From Mortierella alpina (Eukaryota > Mortierellomycota > Mortierellomycetes > Mortierellales > Mortierellaceae): a stretch of DNA of 64,000 nt. The stretch's first letter is position 1. Each line of letters begins with the position of its first letter. Shown piece after piece: positions 31,927-43,081 of this stretch. Location: contig JANATF010000004.1 in NCBI GenBank assembly GCA_029449245.1, positions 1,736,001 through 1,800,000 of the forward strand, written 5' to 3'. A program made the position numbers and the translations under genes. Under the pieces are notes generated by a model. That model worked only from the letters and a program-made list of their open reading frames with translations. It was not told where the DNA came from and did no database searches.

Positions 31927-32997
31927 CTTAATAGGATATGGGTATTGTCAGATTTTCAAAATGTGAAGGAATTTTGCTGCGGGCTTACATCTGCAGAGCT
32001 GCAAAGGCATTATATATCAACGGCAAGGACTGAGAATGTTCTCTTGGGTCTCATAGCAAGAACAGAATAACATCATATGTGAGAACTTGAGAAACCGCGT
32101 TCATCTTCGGGAGGTTTCAATTCACTAGTGATCCTCGGTCAGCGACAAACGTTTCACCCCTATAATACTCTGTTCGTTCCTGGATACGCCTGGCCCGCAG
32201 TTTAAACCCCCAACAAAACTAAAGGCTATGCCGCCAACGCCTTGAACAAATGAAAAAAACTACCCTTTGAGAGGGACAATAGCCTACGTCGACATTACCT
32301 CCCATCATCGAGACCCGATCTCTACTATTTCCATGAATTTTCATCTCCGCATTGTCTACGAAGCGTCGAGACCCGATCCACTGCAATGTCAGTGCTATGG
32401 TGCTTCGCAATTCTGTCCTGGAAACAGTTCGCATCTTGGCCACACAGGAACAAACCAAGATCACAAACCAAGGTGAAAGCCATTTATTAGAGAGGGGGTA
32501 AAATATTCAAAACGCTCTTCCTTCTGGTCTTTGAGAGCCGCATGGAGAGCAGATTATGCTGCAGCTTTAAATTTTGTAAACATTGGTGATGGGAAGAAGA
32601 CTTTAAGAAGGTTAAACAAGGTGCAAGGTAATGTAAAATGACCAGAGAGGAGAGTACCAGGTTACCATGTATACCTAGCGCAGTATTGTACAAAATGAAG
32701 CCGCAATAGAGGCACCAAAGGGTAATTTCAGTAAGCCAATTTGTCTGCATGCGGCCCAGGGACACAAAATATGTCGCTATCTGATAAACGCATTAGTTCG
32801 ACAAGAAGCGTAGATTCATTCCGATTTCGATCACATTCCCATACGCGTTCGTTGTACTTAAATAGTCGACGCGAGCCCCGCCTTCAAATTATTGTCAAGC
32901 TGCAACCTTACACGCTAAATACCCTAGCAGAGTAAACCTCAAGCCTCTGCAAACCCTTCCTTGTCTTATACACACGAACCCACCCGTTAGATCAAAA
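31927..32997. promoter_or_regulatory. Divergent upstream region of M13-like gene and LPMO-like pseudogene
   Basis: No intact gene. Contains an LRR-gene fragment (32280-32450, listed separately) and sequence from 32480 to 32990 that aligns by eye with 35150-35720, upstream of the second LPMO-like copy. Shared landmarks include GGACACAAAATATGT, TATCTGATAAAC and a TTAAATA box (32858-32864) followed by GTCGACGCGA. Confidence 0.6.
32280..32450 (-). pseudogene. Fragment of an LRR-like gene
   Basis: The plus-strand string TCGAGACCCGATCCACTGC (near 32371-32389) and its surroundings match the coding sequence of the LRR-like gene near 38221-38239. Flanking similarity runs to about 32440 (CAATTCTGTCCTGGAAACAG versus the CAATGTTGTCCCAGACGC region). 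A second partial copy of the same 16-base core occurs near 32309. No open frame remains. Confidence 0.6.
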
Positions 32998-33811
32998 ATG
33001 GTTTTCAAATCCTCCTTCTCAATCCTCGTCGTCGCCACTTTGGCCGTCTTCGCGTCCTACACTCCCGTCGCCGAAGTCCACTCCTGAGCCGATTGTATTG
33101 ACTGGAAGTTCAACAACCCCAAGAAGCAAGATTGGGCTGACAAGGGTGGAAAGTGTACTGGGTACGCCCGTCGCTTCCCTCTCGGTCTTCCTTTCGGCTC
33201 GTTGGATTCCCATTACCCCAACCGCCATTACCAGCAAGATCGGAGTAACCCCCGAAATGCCCTGCCTTGCTCCAACTTCAAGGATGGCTCTACCCGTGGA
33301 TCGGACGAAACGCGTGCGAACCCTATTTCGGCCGCTTACGGTGGCAAGTGGGGTCGTATGACAACCACCACTGTCGGTGATACTCTTTGCGTTCGCTGGC
33401 CCGCCAAGAACCACGCCAAGATCGGAGGGTCCATTCCCACAACGGTGTTTATCAATATGTCGCCAGTCCGCAGTGGCAAGGATATTACTCAGGCGATGTT
33501 GCTCAAGAACACCATTGCCAAGCTGCAGTGCACCAACTGCATTGTTGATGCCAACGAGGACCGCCGCGCCTGCGGTGGATGCTTCAAGGTTCCTGCCCGC
33601 GCCCCTGGTACCTACCTCATGCAGTGGAGATGGGAGCTTGTAAGTAGAACTGAAGTGTTGTTGAATGTGACTTACGGTGTGGTGTCTGGTGCTTTTCCTT
33701 CCATCAGTTAATCTAAACCTCTACTTTCAATTCGTAACTTGCTTTCACTAGAATCCCGGCGAGTTCTACACTTCCTGCGCAGATGTCAAGATCTCCAAGC
33801 CCAAGAAGTAA
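32998..33811 (+). pseudogene. Secreted LPMO-like protein, copy 1, with TGA after the mature N-terminus
   Basis: Two exons, 32998-33639 and 33752-33811, parallel to the copy at 35726-36551 and almost identical in sequence. Codon 30 (33085-33087) is TGA where copy 2 has TGG, so translation would stop two residues after the signal peptide (VAEVHS*). The residue before His is also changed (Ala to Val). Beyond the stop the remaining codons are open and conserved to the final SCADVKI. The 3' exon differs slightly at its end (KISKPKK versus KINPKK). Its upstream region resembles that of copy 2, so it may still be transcribed. A recent loss of function is the simplest reading; readthrough is the alternative. 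Confidence 0.85.
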
Positions 33812-34984
33812 CGCAGGAATATTAAGTCGTGCCGAGCATATAGCTCGAAAAAAAAATAGCCCCTCTATCCTCACTTCAGTCGTTGCAATAGAAAAAGACC
33901 TTGCTTCATCCTCCTTCTGGCAACGAAAATGCTTGGAAAATAAAATTTTGACCTATACTTCTCAAAGATAACTCTATTCATTTTTGAGTGAAGGTCGCTA
34001 GTATCTTGAGGCCGTCGCGATAACAGAGACAGCAGAGTAGTGATCAATGGAATGCAACACCTCCGTGTCTGCGAATTTACACTAAAAGTAAAGGAAGTGC
34101 CACCTGCAACGCTACTTTGTAACGATATATTACTATGGGATGTGCGCTAGATCTGTTTGCTTCTTAGTGCAAGAGGTTCTGCTTAGCTTGATATCTCAAT
34201 GTAATTTCTGCCAAACGATGATTCTGTGTCACTACCTTGAGAGGTGTTCTTCTGCAGTACGAAACTGAGCCATGTGTATGGAATAAAGAGTATCATCCTC
34301 CAAACACTCGGGACGGTGCTCCATTCATCTCATGGTTAGAGGCACGTTCTCTTGTTTCTTTGAATGCTCAAGCAATATATCGCCCCGCAGCTCTTTCTCA
34401 ACCTTAGCGCTCAGACAACTGAACACCTTCTGTCTTGCTAAGAAAGTTCACGCTGCCGGCGCAATTTATCCGACTTAGTCACGATGCTTAAATTACACCC
34501 TTTCCAATCTATGTTCCCCATACGTCTGCAATAATCCTGAGTGGCTCCCCGCCAAGACGAGATAGCGTGTCCACGTCCCTTGTGCACACGCGTCAAATAT
34601 CTGAATCTCACCCTTCGGCCCATTGACGTGGAGCGTGTTTATCTACCTCTATTTGAAAGACGCCAGTTCGTCACCATCTTGAAGCATGAAATTTTAGCAC
34701 CAACATCTCAACGACAAGCGAGAATTATTGTGTCATGCTCTCTCAACGGGCCTTCGTTTCTTCGTCTGATGCATCGGCCTCCAAGGTGTCGTTGGACCTG
34801 TGCAACAGTCATGAGGCACGAATATCCGCCATCAGGTCACTGCGAGGGGTTGGATGCATGGTGTGGCGATAGCTGTCGTAATTGTCGCAGGAGCATCCGT
34901 CTGTAATATCTAGGGCTGCATAATCTTCTCTGGTGACCGGGTCCTTCGCCTCACTCCTAATATGCACATGATATCTATAGGGCT

Positions 34985-35075
34985 ATTCATCTCCGCAGAG
35001 TCCACCATCAAGACCCCGATCCACCGCACCATACGGCTCTCTTCAGTGCTGTCCCGGAAATTGTCTCATGACCGG
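34985..35075 (-). pseudogene. Second fragment of an LRR-like gene
   Basis: The plus-strand stretch CTCCGCAGAGTCCACCATC...CCCCGATCCACCGC...TGCTGTCCCGGAAATTGTC lines up, with gaps, with the LRR-like gene near 38190-38290 and with the fragment at 32280-32450. It sits about 0.7 kb upstream of LPMO-like copy 2, as the other fragment sits about 0.6 kb upstream of copy 1. Confidence 0.5.
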
Positions 35076-35531
35076 ACAAGACAGGGCTAGACCCCGCGTA
35101 TCCGCGCACACTTTCAGAAGGTTACACAAGAACACTCTTTCCCCGTGAAAAGCCATGATAATTGGAAACGAAAACTCAAAAAGCCCTTTCTTAAAATCTT
35201 TGAGAGCACATGGAAAACAGACTTTTCTGCAGCTCTTAATTGTATGAACCTTGTCCATGGGAAGGTGACTCTAGGAGAGAAGTGGAGAATATGGCGTCGA
35301 AGCGATCTGAGTGGAGCAAAACAGCTGGTTACCAGGTACATCTAGCGCTGTATTGTAAAAATGAAGCGTTGGTTGATGGATCGGGGTGAGGGAGTAATTT
35401 CGGTAGGCCAATTTGTCCTGCATGCATCCACGGACACAAAATATGTTCTTATCTGATAAACACATTTGAAACGACAGGGAAGCCCATGGTCCGCTCCGCA
35501 CTCGATCGCATTCCTATACACGTTCATCGCA

Positions 35532-35539
35532 TTTAAATA
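35532..35539 (+). promoter_or_regulatory. TATA-like box of LPMO-like copy 2
   Basis: TTTAAATA followed by GTCAGCGCGA, 187 nt before the ATG. The same layout (TTAAATA then GTCGACGCGA) is found about 135 nt before the ATG of copy 1. Confidence 0.45.
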
Positions 35540-35725
35540 GTCAGCGCGACCCTCTCCTTTTTTGATTCCTTGTCAACTTGTTCTTTCTCGCTCATTGATC
35601 CTTAGCATTCGCAACCCTTACAAACCCTACACGCTATACATCCTAGCAGAACATCACTCAGCCTTTGCACAAACCCCCTACTTTTCACTTTTTTTTACTC
35701 ACAAACCAACCTCCGTTAGATCGCA

Positions 35726-36551
35726 ATGGTTCTCAAGTCCTCCTTCTCCGCCCTCGTTGTCGCCACTTTGGCCGTCTTCGCGTCCTACACTCCCGTCGCC
35801 GAAGCCCACTCTTGGGCCGATTGTATTGACTGGAAGTTCAACAACCCCAAGAAGCAAGATTGGACTGACAAGGGTGGAAAGTGTACTGGGTACGCCCGTC
35901 GCTTCCCTCTCGGTCTTCCTTTCGGCTCGTTGGATTCCCAGTACCCCAACCGCCATTACCAGCAAGATCGCAGCAACCCCCGAAATGCCCTGCCTTGCTC
36001 CAACTTCAAGGATGGCTCAACCCGTGGATCGGACGAAACGCGTGCGAACCCTATTTCGGCCGCTTACGGTGGCAAGTGGGGTCGTATGACAACCACCACT
36101 GTCGGTGATACTCTTTGCGTTCGCTGGCCCGCCAAGAACCACGCCAAGATCGGAGGGTCCATTCCCACAACGGTGTTTATCAATATGTCGCCAGTCCGCA
36201 ATGGCAAGGATATTACTCAGGCGATGTTGCTTAAGAACACCGTTGCTAAACTGCAGTACACCAACTGCATTGTTGATGCCAACGAGGACCGCCGCGCTTG
36301 CGGTGGATGCTTCAAGGTTCCTGCCCGCGCCCCTGGTACATACCTCATGCAGTGGAGATGGGAGCTTGTAAGTTGATCCAGAGAGATCTTGAAAGCTGCA
36401 TATGCCTATGGAAGTCGCCTACACTGTTGTCTTTCACAAATTCTGACATAGTTTCTATACCTTTCTGTTTGAACATTGTTTACTGGTCATGAAGAACCCT
36501 GGTGAGTTCTACACCTCCTGCGCTGATGTCAAGATTAACCCCAAGAAGTAA
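35726..36551 (+). CDS. Secreted protein with mature N-terminal His, LPMO-like (copy 2)
   Basis: Two exons, 35726-36367 and 36495-36551, intron 127 nt (donor GTAAGT, acceptor GAAG), 232 residues. A signal peptide of about 27 residues ends in PVAEA, so cleavage would expose His as residue 1 (HSWADCIDW). A second candidate copper ligand lies in RWPAKNHAKI, and the C-terminus reads MQWRWEL then GEFYTSCADVKI. These match the general end of chitin-binding/AA10- and AA15-type lytic polysaccharide monooxygenases (W-x-W, then SCAD). Such enzymes use a histidine brace with copper to oxidise chitin or cellulose outside the cell. Eight or more cysteines suggest a disulfide-rich fold. The exact LPMO family cannot be named by eye. 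The intact copy of a tandem pair; the other copy is broken by one stop. Confidence 0.8.
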
Positions 36552-36734
36552 AAACAAGACAAAACAAGAATGCGAGCACTCAATTACGCTGAAAAGTTGC
36601 TTTCGGCGATCAAATCTCCTTTCCTTCCACTTCAATACTTCCAAATAAGTGACCTTGGGTTTTCATTCTCCTCCTGGTAAGGGGGATGTCCTGGGAATCT
36701 TTGCTTAGGAATTTACAAAATTAAAGAAACAAAA

Positions 36735-37110
36735 TGCACTCACGGTATGTATTTGCGTACCCCATCCAAAGTCCTGGGACTTGTTACACGGTCATGATCA
36801 ACCTCGAGACCGCGCTGGAGATTGAATGCATCGATCAGCCTCACCCATGAGAACGGCGATCTGAAGGTTCTCTACTTAAAGTCAAATACGTATTATGTAA
36901 TGCGTACTCTTGAGCGTGCACGACACCTAGTGCACCTACGGGGGGCCAATTTCATCGCAACGCGGTGGCTACAATAATTACTCATCGCTCCATTAGCTAT
37001 AATGGCACATTATGCCTGCCTATCCCACTGCAAAGGATATCATGGCCATAACCGAGGAGCAAAAGTGTTTATTTTCTGGTCATCTTGAACGGGGACCACT
37101 TATCCTTGCG
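36735..37110 (-). pseudogene. Relic of a second M13-like gene (exon 5 and exon 1 pieces)
   Basis: Two pieces can be matched to the M13-like gene at 29123-31926. 36735-36850 resembles its exon 5 and flanks (plus-strand GCACTCACGGT versus GCGCTCACGGT at the donor, and CGCGCTGGAGATTGAATGC versus CACGCTGGAAGATGAATGC at the acceptor). 37040-37110 resembles exon 1 (ATAACCGAGGAGC...GGTCATCTT versus ATAACCAAGAGCC...GCCATCTT). Order and strand fit a minus-strand copy from which the long exons have been deleted. The exon 1 match is weaker than the exon 5 match. 36552-36734 and 37111-37314 hold nothing recognisable. Confidence 0.5.
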
Positions 37111-37314
37111 TAACCTTAGACGCATTACTATGATATCCATGTCCAGTACATAGCCAAGACCCGCGGTCTTGTACCATATCGTATCCTGACAACTTTCACA
37201 AGAAAAAAAAACTGTGTGTATACAACCGGGCGATCCTCTGGACGTTCCAAAATGCCCATCTAAGTCCCCCCGCAAACCCCACAGGGCGGCTAGTTATTAG
37301 CGCTCTAGACTTGA

Positions 37315-40300
37315 TCAATACACTACCTCAGCTCGAGTCTCTTTCTCGAACGTCGCCTTCAGACTTTTGAATGCCGTCTCTCCAAGGAAGTCGACCGCCA
37401 CTGCGATATCCGTCCCTGCAAGTTGCAGACTCTCCAACAGCACGTCTCCGCCGTCCTTGAGTGCATTCTTCTCGCACAGCAGTTCAAACTCTGCACGCCC
37501 AAAATTCGTATTCGCAAGACTCAACGTCCTCATGAAAGTAATGTCGACTGATTGAATGATCCGTCTCCAGTCCTGCTCCCGGAACTGTACCCTCTCCAGT
37601 ACAAGTTCCTGAATCATTTGCACCTCAGATCCGAGTGCCGCCTCTCCATTGTCAGGACGGGATATCACATCTGCAATCCACCGCGCACACGCTTCTGGTA
37701 TCTCAATGCCGTTCTTTCGCCCAATGACCCGCAAGGTATTCAACTGACGCCAGTTCTCCCTCTCTCGAAAAGAGAACAGCTCCTCGACACTGTTCAGCCA
37801 TGAACGTTCAGAACCAACAATCAGCGACAGCCCAGTCATCCTTGTGCCATGCTCCCTCAACAGCTTTACAGCCTTTTCCTGTTGCGTCGGATTCTCCAGG
37901 CCACCAAAATGCAGAATGAATCGCTTCAAATTCTCTGCCCGCCCCAAGATCCTGTTCACACTTGCGACGCCAGCAGGGCCGAGAGCTGTCGAATCTATGA
38001 GCACGTCCACCAGTTTGCACCCCAATGCGGCGGTCGAATCCTCCAAGAGTGCAGCGTGTGTGTCATTAAACGTGCGGTTGGTCGTTAGACACTCAATGGA
38101 CCAGCCATAGAGCATCGAGATACTCGTCATATCACAGCCAATCTCCGGAAGCGTGAACCCCATAATGACATCCGTCCTGATATCCGCGGGAGTCTCCGCC
38201 TCCGCATAGGCCACCACCATCGAGACCCGATCCACTGCCCCATCAATGCCAAGACGGTTCTTTTGTTCAATGTTGTCCCAGACGCTATTCCGCAAGTGGA
38301 GCCGACAGGACGAAACCGCACCTCTCGTCGCAAGAAGTCTCGCTCGCGTCTCTGTCATCAACTCAATCATGCTCGGAAACCGTTCGGGCGCACAGACGAG
38401 CTCGACCTCTGATAGGTGGAGGTTGCCATCAAGAATCCATGCCAGGGGCGCCTCCGGATCCGTAGCCTTGAGCGCATGCTTCACCGATAGTTTTGTGAGA
38501 TGTCCTTTCTGCAGAAACTCTTGCTCTTCCGGGCTGAGGGCGTGAAGAGAGGACACCTCAGCCGCAATTACACAATCTTTGCCGGATGAAAACCGCACCC
38601 TCAGGGTTGGTCCCGGAGAGGCCAGTGTCAAGGTCTTGAGCTTTTGCATCTTGCACGCTAGCTCCATGATGGTGCCAAAGACGCCAGGGATGGATTGGCA
38701 AGACAACGTCAGTTCCTGAAGTGAGGGGCAGCACTCAATAATCCTAGAGAGTGCAGCCATGGAAGTTGAGGACGAAGCAGAGAGCCAGGAGCCGATGGAG
38801 AGCACTCGAAGATGTGGAGCCATTCTTGCGGCCGTGCTGCTGATCCGCTGGTAAAAGTCTTCAAACGACTTTAGATGCATCATCTGCAACCGCCCATTCG
38901 AAATCAGCTGTAAAATCGGATCGTATCTCCGGCCGCGATTGACCATATCCAGGGCGGGCCCTTTGAATGCCCATCCATCCACCGTCAAGCTGATGATGTT
39001 TGCCTTGGCCACTGCAGAAGCAAAAGTCCGCAGATCATCCAGTGTTGCGTCCCAATCTAGCTTGATCACTAACTCCTGGGTCCTTTTGGCTCTGACCAAG
39101 GCCTCATAGAACTGCAAACCCATCACCTTGGATGCGATCCTGATACTGATCTTGCCCTCCTGCTCCACATAGAGCCCATTGTTGACCATGACCACATCCC
39201 TCAACTGCTGTGTTCGCGACTCCCTGTAGGATTCGCGATAGTGGTCTAGACACACCCACTTGACATGCCCTTCCGAGGTGACGATCCTGTACAGATTGCC
39301 CAACACGCGGCCCGAGTCTGTGATCCGCAAGTAGGACTCGAGCTGCCGCAAGTCTGCTCCTTCCAGCGCATCCAATCGTTCCAGCTCTGACCGGTCATCC
39401 GCATTACCGTCGGCCGCTAAATCCGGGCCTTCCGTCGTTCCTTGAATAAAATTGATGGTTTCGTCGACCAAGGTACCGATCGATTGCTTTGAGAGATCAA
39501 GGCTCCTCTGCACAGCATCTATGCCCTCCACCAGCTTGAGGCTCGCTAGTGGTGGAACGATTATGCCTGCCGTTGTGAACCCATACTTGATCATCTGCAT
39601 CATCATCAAAACATACGGCCCATACTTTTCAAAAAACTCTGTCGGCTTTTCGAGATCATATCCTTCATGCTTGGCCAGATGGATCTCATGGGGTATCTTG
39701 CTGTCGTCCGACATGGTGTGTGGGCCACACTCACACAAGAAGAATAGTCGGAACTGCATGGAGAAAGGGCGGCCCAGCTTGTCGCGACGTCTCGTGGTCT
39801 TTGGGAGGATGATAAACAGACGCGGGATTGGGTACTCGTGCAGCTCATAAGTCTGGGTAATGATGGATTGAATCTGTGTTTGCAGGATGGCAAGGCGGTC
39901 GAGGGCCTGTTTTTGCATGTGGACCATTTCCTCTTGCATCCGCAACATCTTTTCCTGTAGGGCTTTGTTCTTGTCCATCTCTGATTGCAGACTTCCAAAA
40001 TGTTCCTTCATTGAGTCCTTGATCTCCACTGCCTGAGCGATTTGCCCTTTCATGATGGCGTGGAAATAAGAGCTGTAGAGTTGACTGTAGGAGTGTAGCG
40101 AGAGTCGAACGGATGCTGTCATGTTTGCAGAGAGGACAGTCAGCCCACTGTCTATGGGTTCGTCTTCGGCGTCGGGAGCCGATTTGATGGCAAGACTTTT
40201 GATCTCCTCGGCTATTGCCTCTTCATCATCGTGTCTACACAGTGACGAGTGGTGAGACAACACACTCTGGTTATCGTCTGTTGTGCCACTAAACGTCCTA

Positions 40301-40757
40301 GTCATAGGTCCTGTACCCGCAGCAGTCATCGAGTCCGAGTAGGCTGGCAACTGGGCTTGGGTTGGAAGACTGTCAACAACCACATCCAAAGTTACTCCAG
40401 ATTGATAGGCGATTCTCAGCGGAAGCAGCCTATGTGTGGAGGATAAACACGCTTAGCAAAGCGTCTTTAACGCTGTAACTATGTGACAATATGAAAGGGA
40501 TGTATCTGCGCACATAAATGTTGCGTGGGCCAACCACGGTACCGATTAAAGCTGTCATCGACCATGAACGAAACCGCGGTCTCTCCGTTCACGAGATACT
40601 TTGCATGTTCAAAGACGTCGAGGATGTCCTGCCACAGGACAATGTGCTCGGCTGTCCTGGGGTCGAGGCGTGTGGCTATGCGGATGACTGTGGACGGCTC
40701 TGCTGACTCTGCGGTCGACAATAGCCGGAAGGCTTGAGAGAGCGGGGTGTGGGACAT
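37315..40757 (-). CDS. Large LRR-like family protein, intact copy
   Basis: Two exons, 40757-40543 and 40429-37315; intron 113 nt (donor GTACCG, acceptor CACATAG); 1,109 residues. Residues 20-95 form the family header (HIVLWQDILDVFEHAKYLVNG, SFMVDDSFN, then LPLRIAYQSGVTLDVVV after the intron). A disordered acidic stretch follows, then a coiled coil (about 200-260: MDKNKALQEKMLRMQEEM). Next comes the module PRLFIILP / FRLFFLCECG / HLAKHEGYDL / PTEFFEKYG / MMMQMIKYG (about 270-360), then about 700 residues of leucine-rich segments. No signal peptide or membrane anchor, so probably cytoplasmic or nuclear. I know of no function for this module. The combination of a sensor-like solenoid, a coiled coil and a small header suggests a recognition/assembly role (inference). 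The two other copies in the window show that the family is multiplying locally. Confidence 0.85.
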
Positions 40758-40944
40758 TGCTCCACTGATAGCGGCAGCCAGGTGCCTTTGGCTCTTGTCT
40801 CGGGTGTTGCGGTGCTTGGAAGGGGTGTGAGAGTGGAGAGCAAAGTAAAGAGACGTGAGCGGCAAGGCAATTTTCCATCACCCTGATGGTCAGCTCAGTA
40901 CGCTCTGCAAGCCACAATGAGAGCCCAATCCCATCCTCAACGCC

Positions 40945-40970
40945 AAAAAAAAAAAAAAAAAAAAAAAAAA
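40945..40970 (+). repeat. Run of 26 A
   Basis: Pure A tract between the LRR-like gene start (40757) and the EEP gene stop (41071). It lies downstream of the EEP stop codon as T on the coding strand; not an encoded poly(A) tail of that gene. Confidence 0.9.
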
Positions 40971-41070
40971 GGAGGGCAGGGACCATGCAATGCACCTTAA
41001 CCGTCCACAAACACAACGGTTAACCCTTTTATTGTTTGCTTTGATATTCTGATTCATGCAATTGCCTCCC

Positions 41071-42845
41071 TCAGACGAATCGGAACTGAGCCCCAAGCGC
41101 GTAATGGTCAGAACCCAACTGGCCCGCCGGGAGTCCATATCCTTGCTGCAACAGAGCGTCAGATATCGTCAGCCGCGCAACTGCTTCTATCCGCGCCTTG
41201 GAACCATTAGGCTGGCCATAAAAGATGAAATCGACCGTGTCCTCGTGGCTGTATACACTCGACAGTCGAAGTGAATGCTGTATCACTCCATCTTTTAAGT
41301 CCAGAGAGCTGCGAATGATGTCCCGCAGTGCATCACTCTTGGTCGGTAACAACGGGCTGAACGCCTTACGGATCCGGAGGTGCCTGGTCTGCTTTTTGAA
41401 CACTGCAATTTCTTGACGATCCTCTTCACTAATGATCCTCTGCCTAGGCCAAACTTGTGGCTTTGAGAACGAGCACATTGTCGCGAGCGAAAGATCTGCG
41501 AAACCTATGGTAGCAGACAAAAATTAGTGGTATGAGCACAAACTAGTCGTAGACGGAAAACATGAATCGTGAATTTTGTATATACAAGCAACGTGCTGGT
41601 CGATAAGCCGAGTCCATACCTTGCGTCACAAAGTTCACAACCAAACTGCCTGGCATGGCATTAAAATCTCCGCACAATACTAAAAAGAGGCATCATGACA
41701 TTAGTCGCGACATTTCGTAATTCGATCTGTACAACCAGCATCATCCATAATTTATATATACTTACTGAAGGGTATCATTGGGTTTTTCTTGATCAGGGCT
41801 TCGGCTGCTGCGGTCATTGCCAGTATATGACTGAGCTTGATGTAGTTCTTACTTCCGCCCAGGCAAAGGTGAGTGGTACCAATGCACACGTATCTCTTTT
41901 CGTGCCCTATCCATATAGCCATAACTTGTAAGTCTTCTTCGTATCAGTTTTTTGCTCCGTGAGATGGTTCTTCGCTGGGTTGCATCAAAAGTTACCAAGA
42001 TCTATGTCAAAGATGCCGAGAAGACCTGCAAACTGCTGGGTCTTGATCCAGTCGCAAACAACGTGGCTCCTATACACCAGGGCAACTCTAGAAGAACATA
42101 ATAGTAGTATCAACATTTGCTATAATACGACGATCATGGTCGCTTCAAGACGAAAATCGATGAACCCACATAGCGCTACGTACTTTATCCGGCGATAAAA
42201 TATTGCGCATCCATGCTCCAAACGCTCATGCCGCTTCTGAAATAGACCATCATATCCTAGGTCCTTCATTCGTGGTCTGAAGACCGTCCGAAAATCTTCC
42301 CGATCCAGTTCCTGGAAGCAGTAAATGTCCATATTATAAGCTATGCAGACCATCAGCAGAACGAACAAAGGATGTTTGTTGTCAAACCAATGTACCATCG
42401 AATTTACATTTTCAAAGTACTCTTGACCGGCGGTTTACCTTCGATTTCTTGTAACAACAGGTTCCTACGAGACGTCCATTCGCACGGGTCGGGTGTGAAG
42501 GCAGTGTATTTTTTATGGAAGGTGTTCGCCGCTGAATTCGATAGCAAGTTGTAGGTCATGATACTGAACGCGTCTTATTAACCAAAAAAAAAAAAAAAAG
42601 AAAAAAAAAAGAATGTAAACCATATTTGAGGTCAGGCAACAAATCTTGAGCTTGAGACGAGTTTTGAGCTGGACGCACATAGGGTACTGAGAGAAGAGCA
42701 ATTGGCACTTACGGCCAGCACTGTGGTTGACAATTCGCTCCCATGGACGCACAAGAGGCTCCTGTTCAAGAAGTTGCGTCAGACGCCTATGGGCTCTGAG
42801 GCGGGACGGCGAGTGCACATGCAATGGGGTAGGCTGGTTCTGCAT
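41071..42845 (-). CDS. CCR4/Angel/Nocturnin-type EEP nuclease
   Basis: Seven exons, all joining in phase: 42845-42713, 42573-42439, 42340-42184, 42087-41996, 41906-41766, 41679-41620 and 41504-41071 (383 residues). Family motifs appear in order: FSIMTYNLLS, CEWTSRRNLLLQEI, DIYCFQELD (metal-binding Glu), DLGYDGLFQKR, GTTHLCL (THL), CGDFNAMPGS (catalytic Asp/Asn), TVDFIFYGQ, and GSDHYALGAQF (SDH). These define the endonuclease/exonuclease/phosphatase fold of CCR4, Nocturnin and Angel proteins, which remove poly(A) or terminal phosphates from RNA or related substrates. No LRR region is present, so it is not Ccr4 itself but an Angel/Nocturnin-like member. Exon 4 (VALVYRSHVVCD) is the least conserved join. 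The ATG has ACC before it. Confidence 0.87.
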
Positions 42846-43081
42846 GGTAGGTGGATGGCAGGTGGATGGATTCTCTGAAGGACGGGAGAGGACACACGGG
42901 CTGTCGATTGTCTACTGGTGCCAGACGGGTCGACATCCACACTGGCGGATACCTCTCGGTGCAAACGGTGCGATGTAATCCAGTGTGCTGGGTTCGCGTG
43001 GGGTGAGGGAAAGGACAAACAAACAAATGGAACCGCAATTGAAGGGAAATATAGCAACGTTGTATTTGTATTACTGCGGTG

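Larger units (their letters stand above)
33812..35725. other. Intergenic between the two LPMO-like copies
   Basis: No intact gene. 34985-35075 is an LRR-gene fragment (listed separately). 35150-35725 is the upstream region of copy 2 and resembles 32480-32997. The 33812-34980 part has only short ORFs without motifs. Confidence 0.55.

Noticed and set aside
33085-33087. TGA as a selenocysteine or recoded codon
   Set aside because: The paralogue has Trp here, and no evidence of recoding is visible; other genes use TGA as stop (for example 2471-2473).
33085-33087. Repeat-induced point mutation (RIP) as the cause of the TGA
   Set aside because: Only one such change, not in the CpA context typical of RIP; the copies remain nearly identical.
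40945-40970. A26 tract as a retroposed gene's poly(A) tail
   Set aside because: No processed coding sequence directly upstream on the plus strand and no flanking duplication seen.
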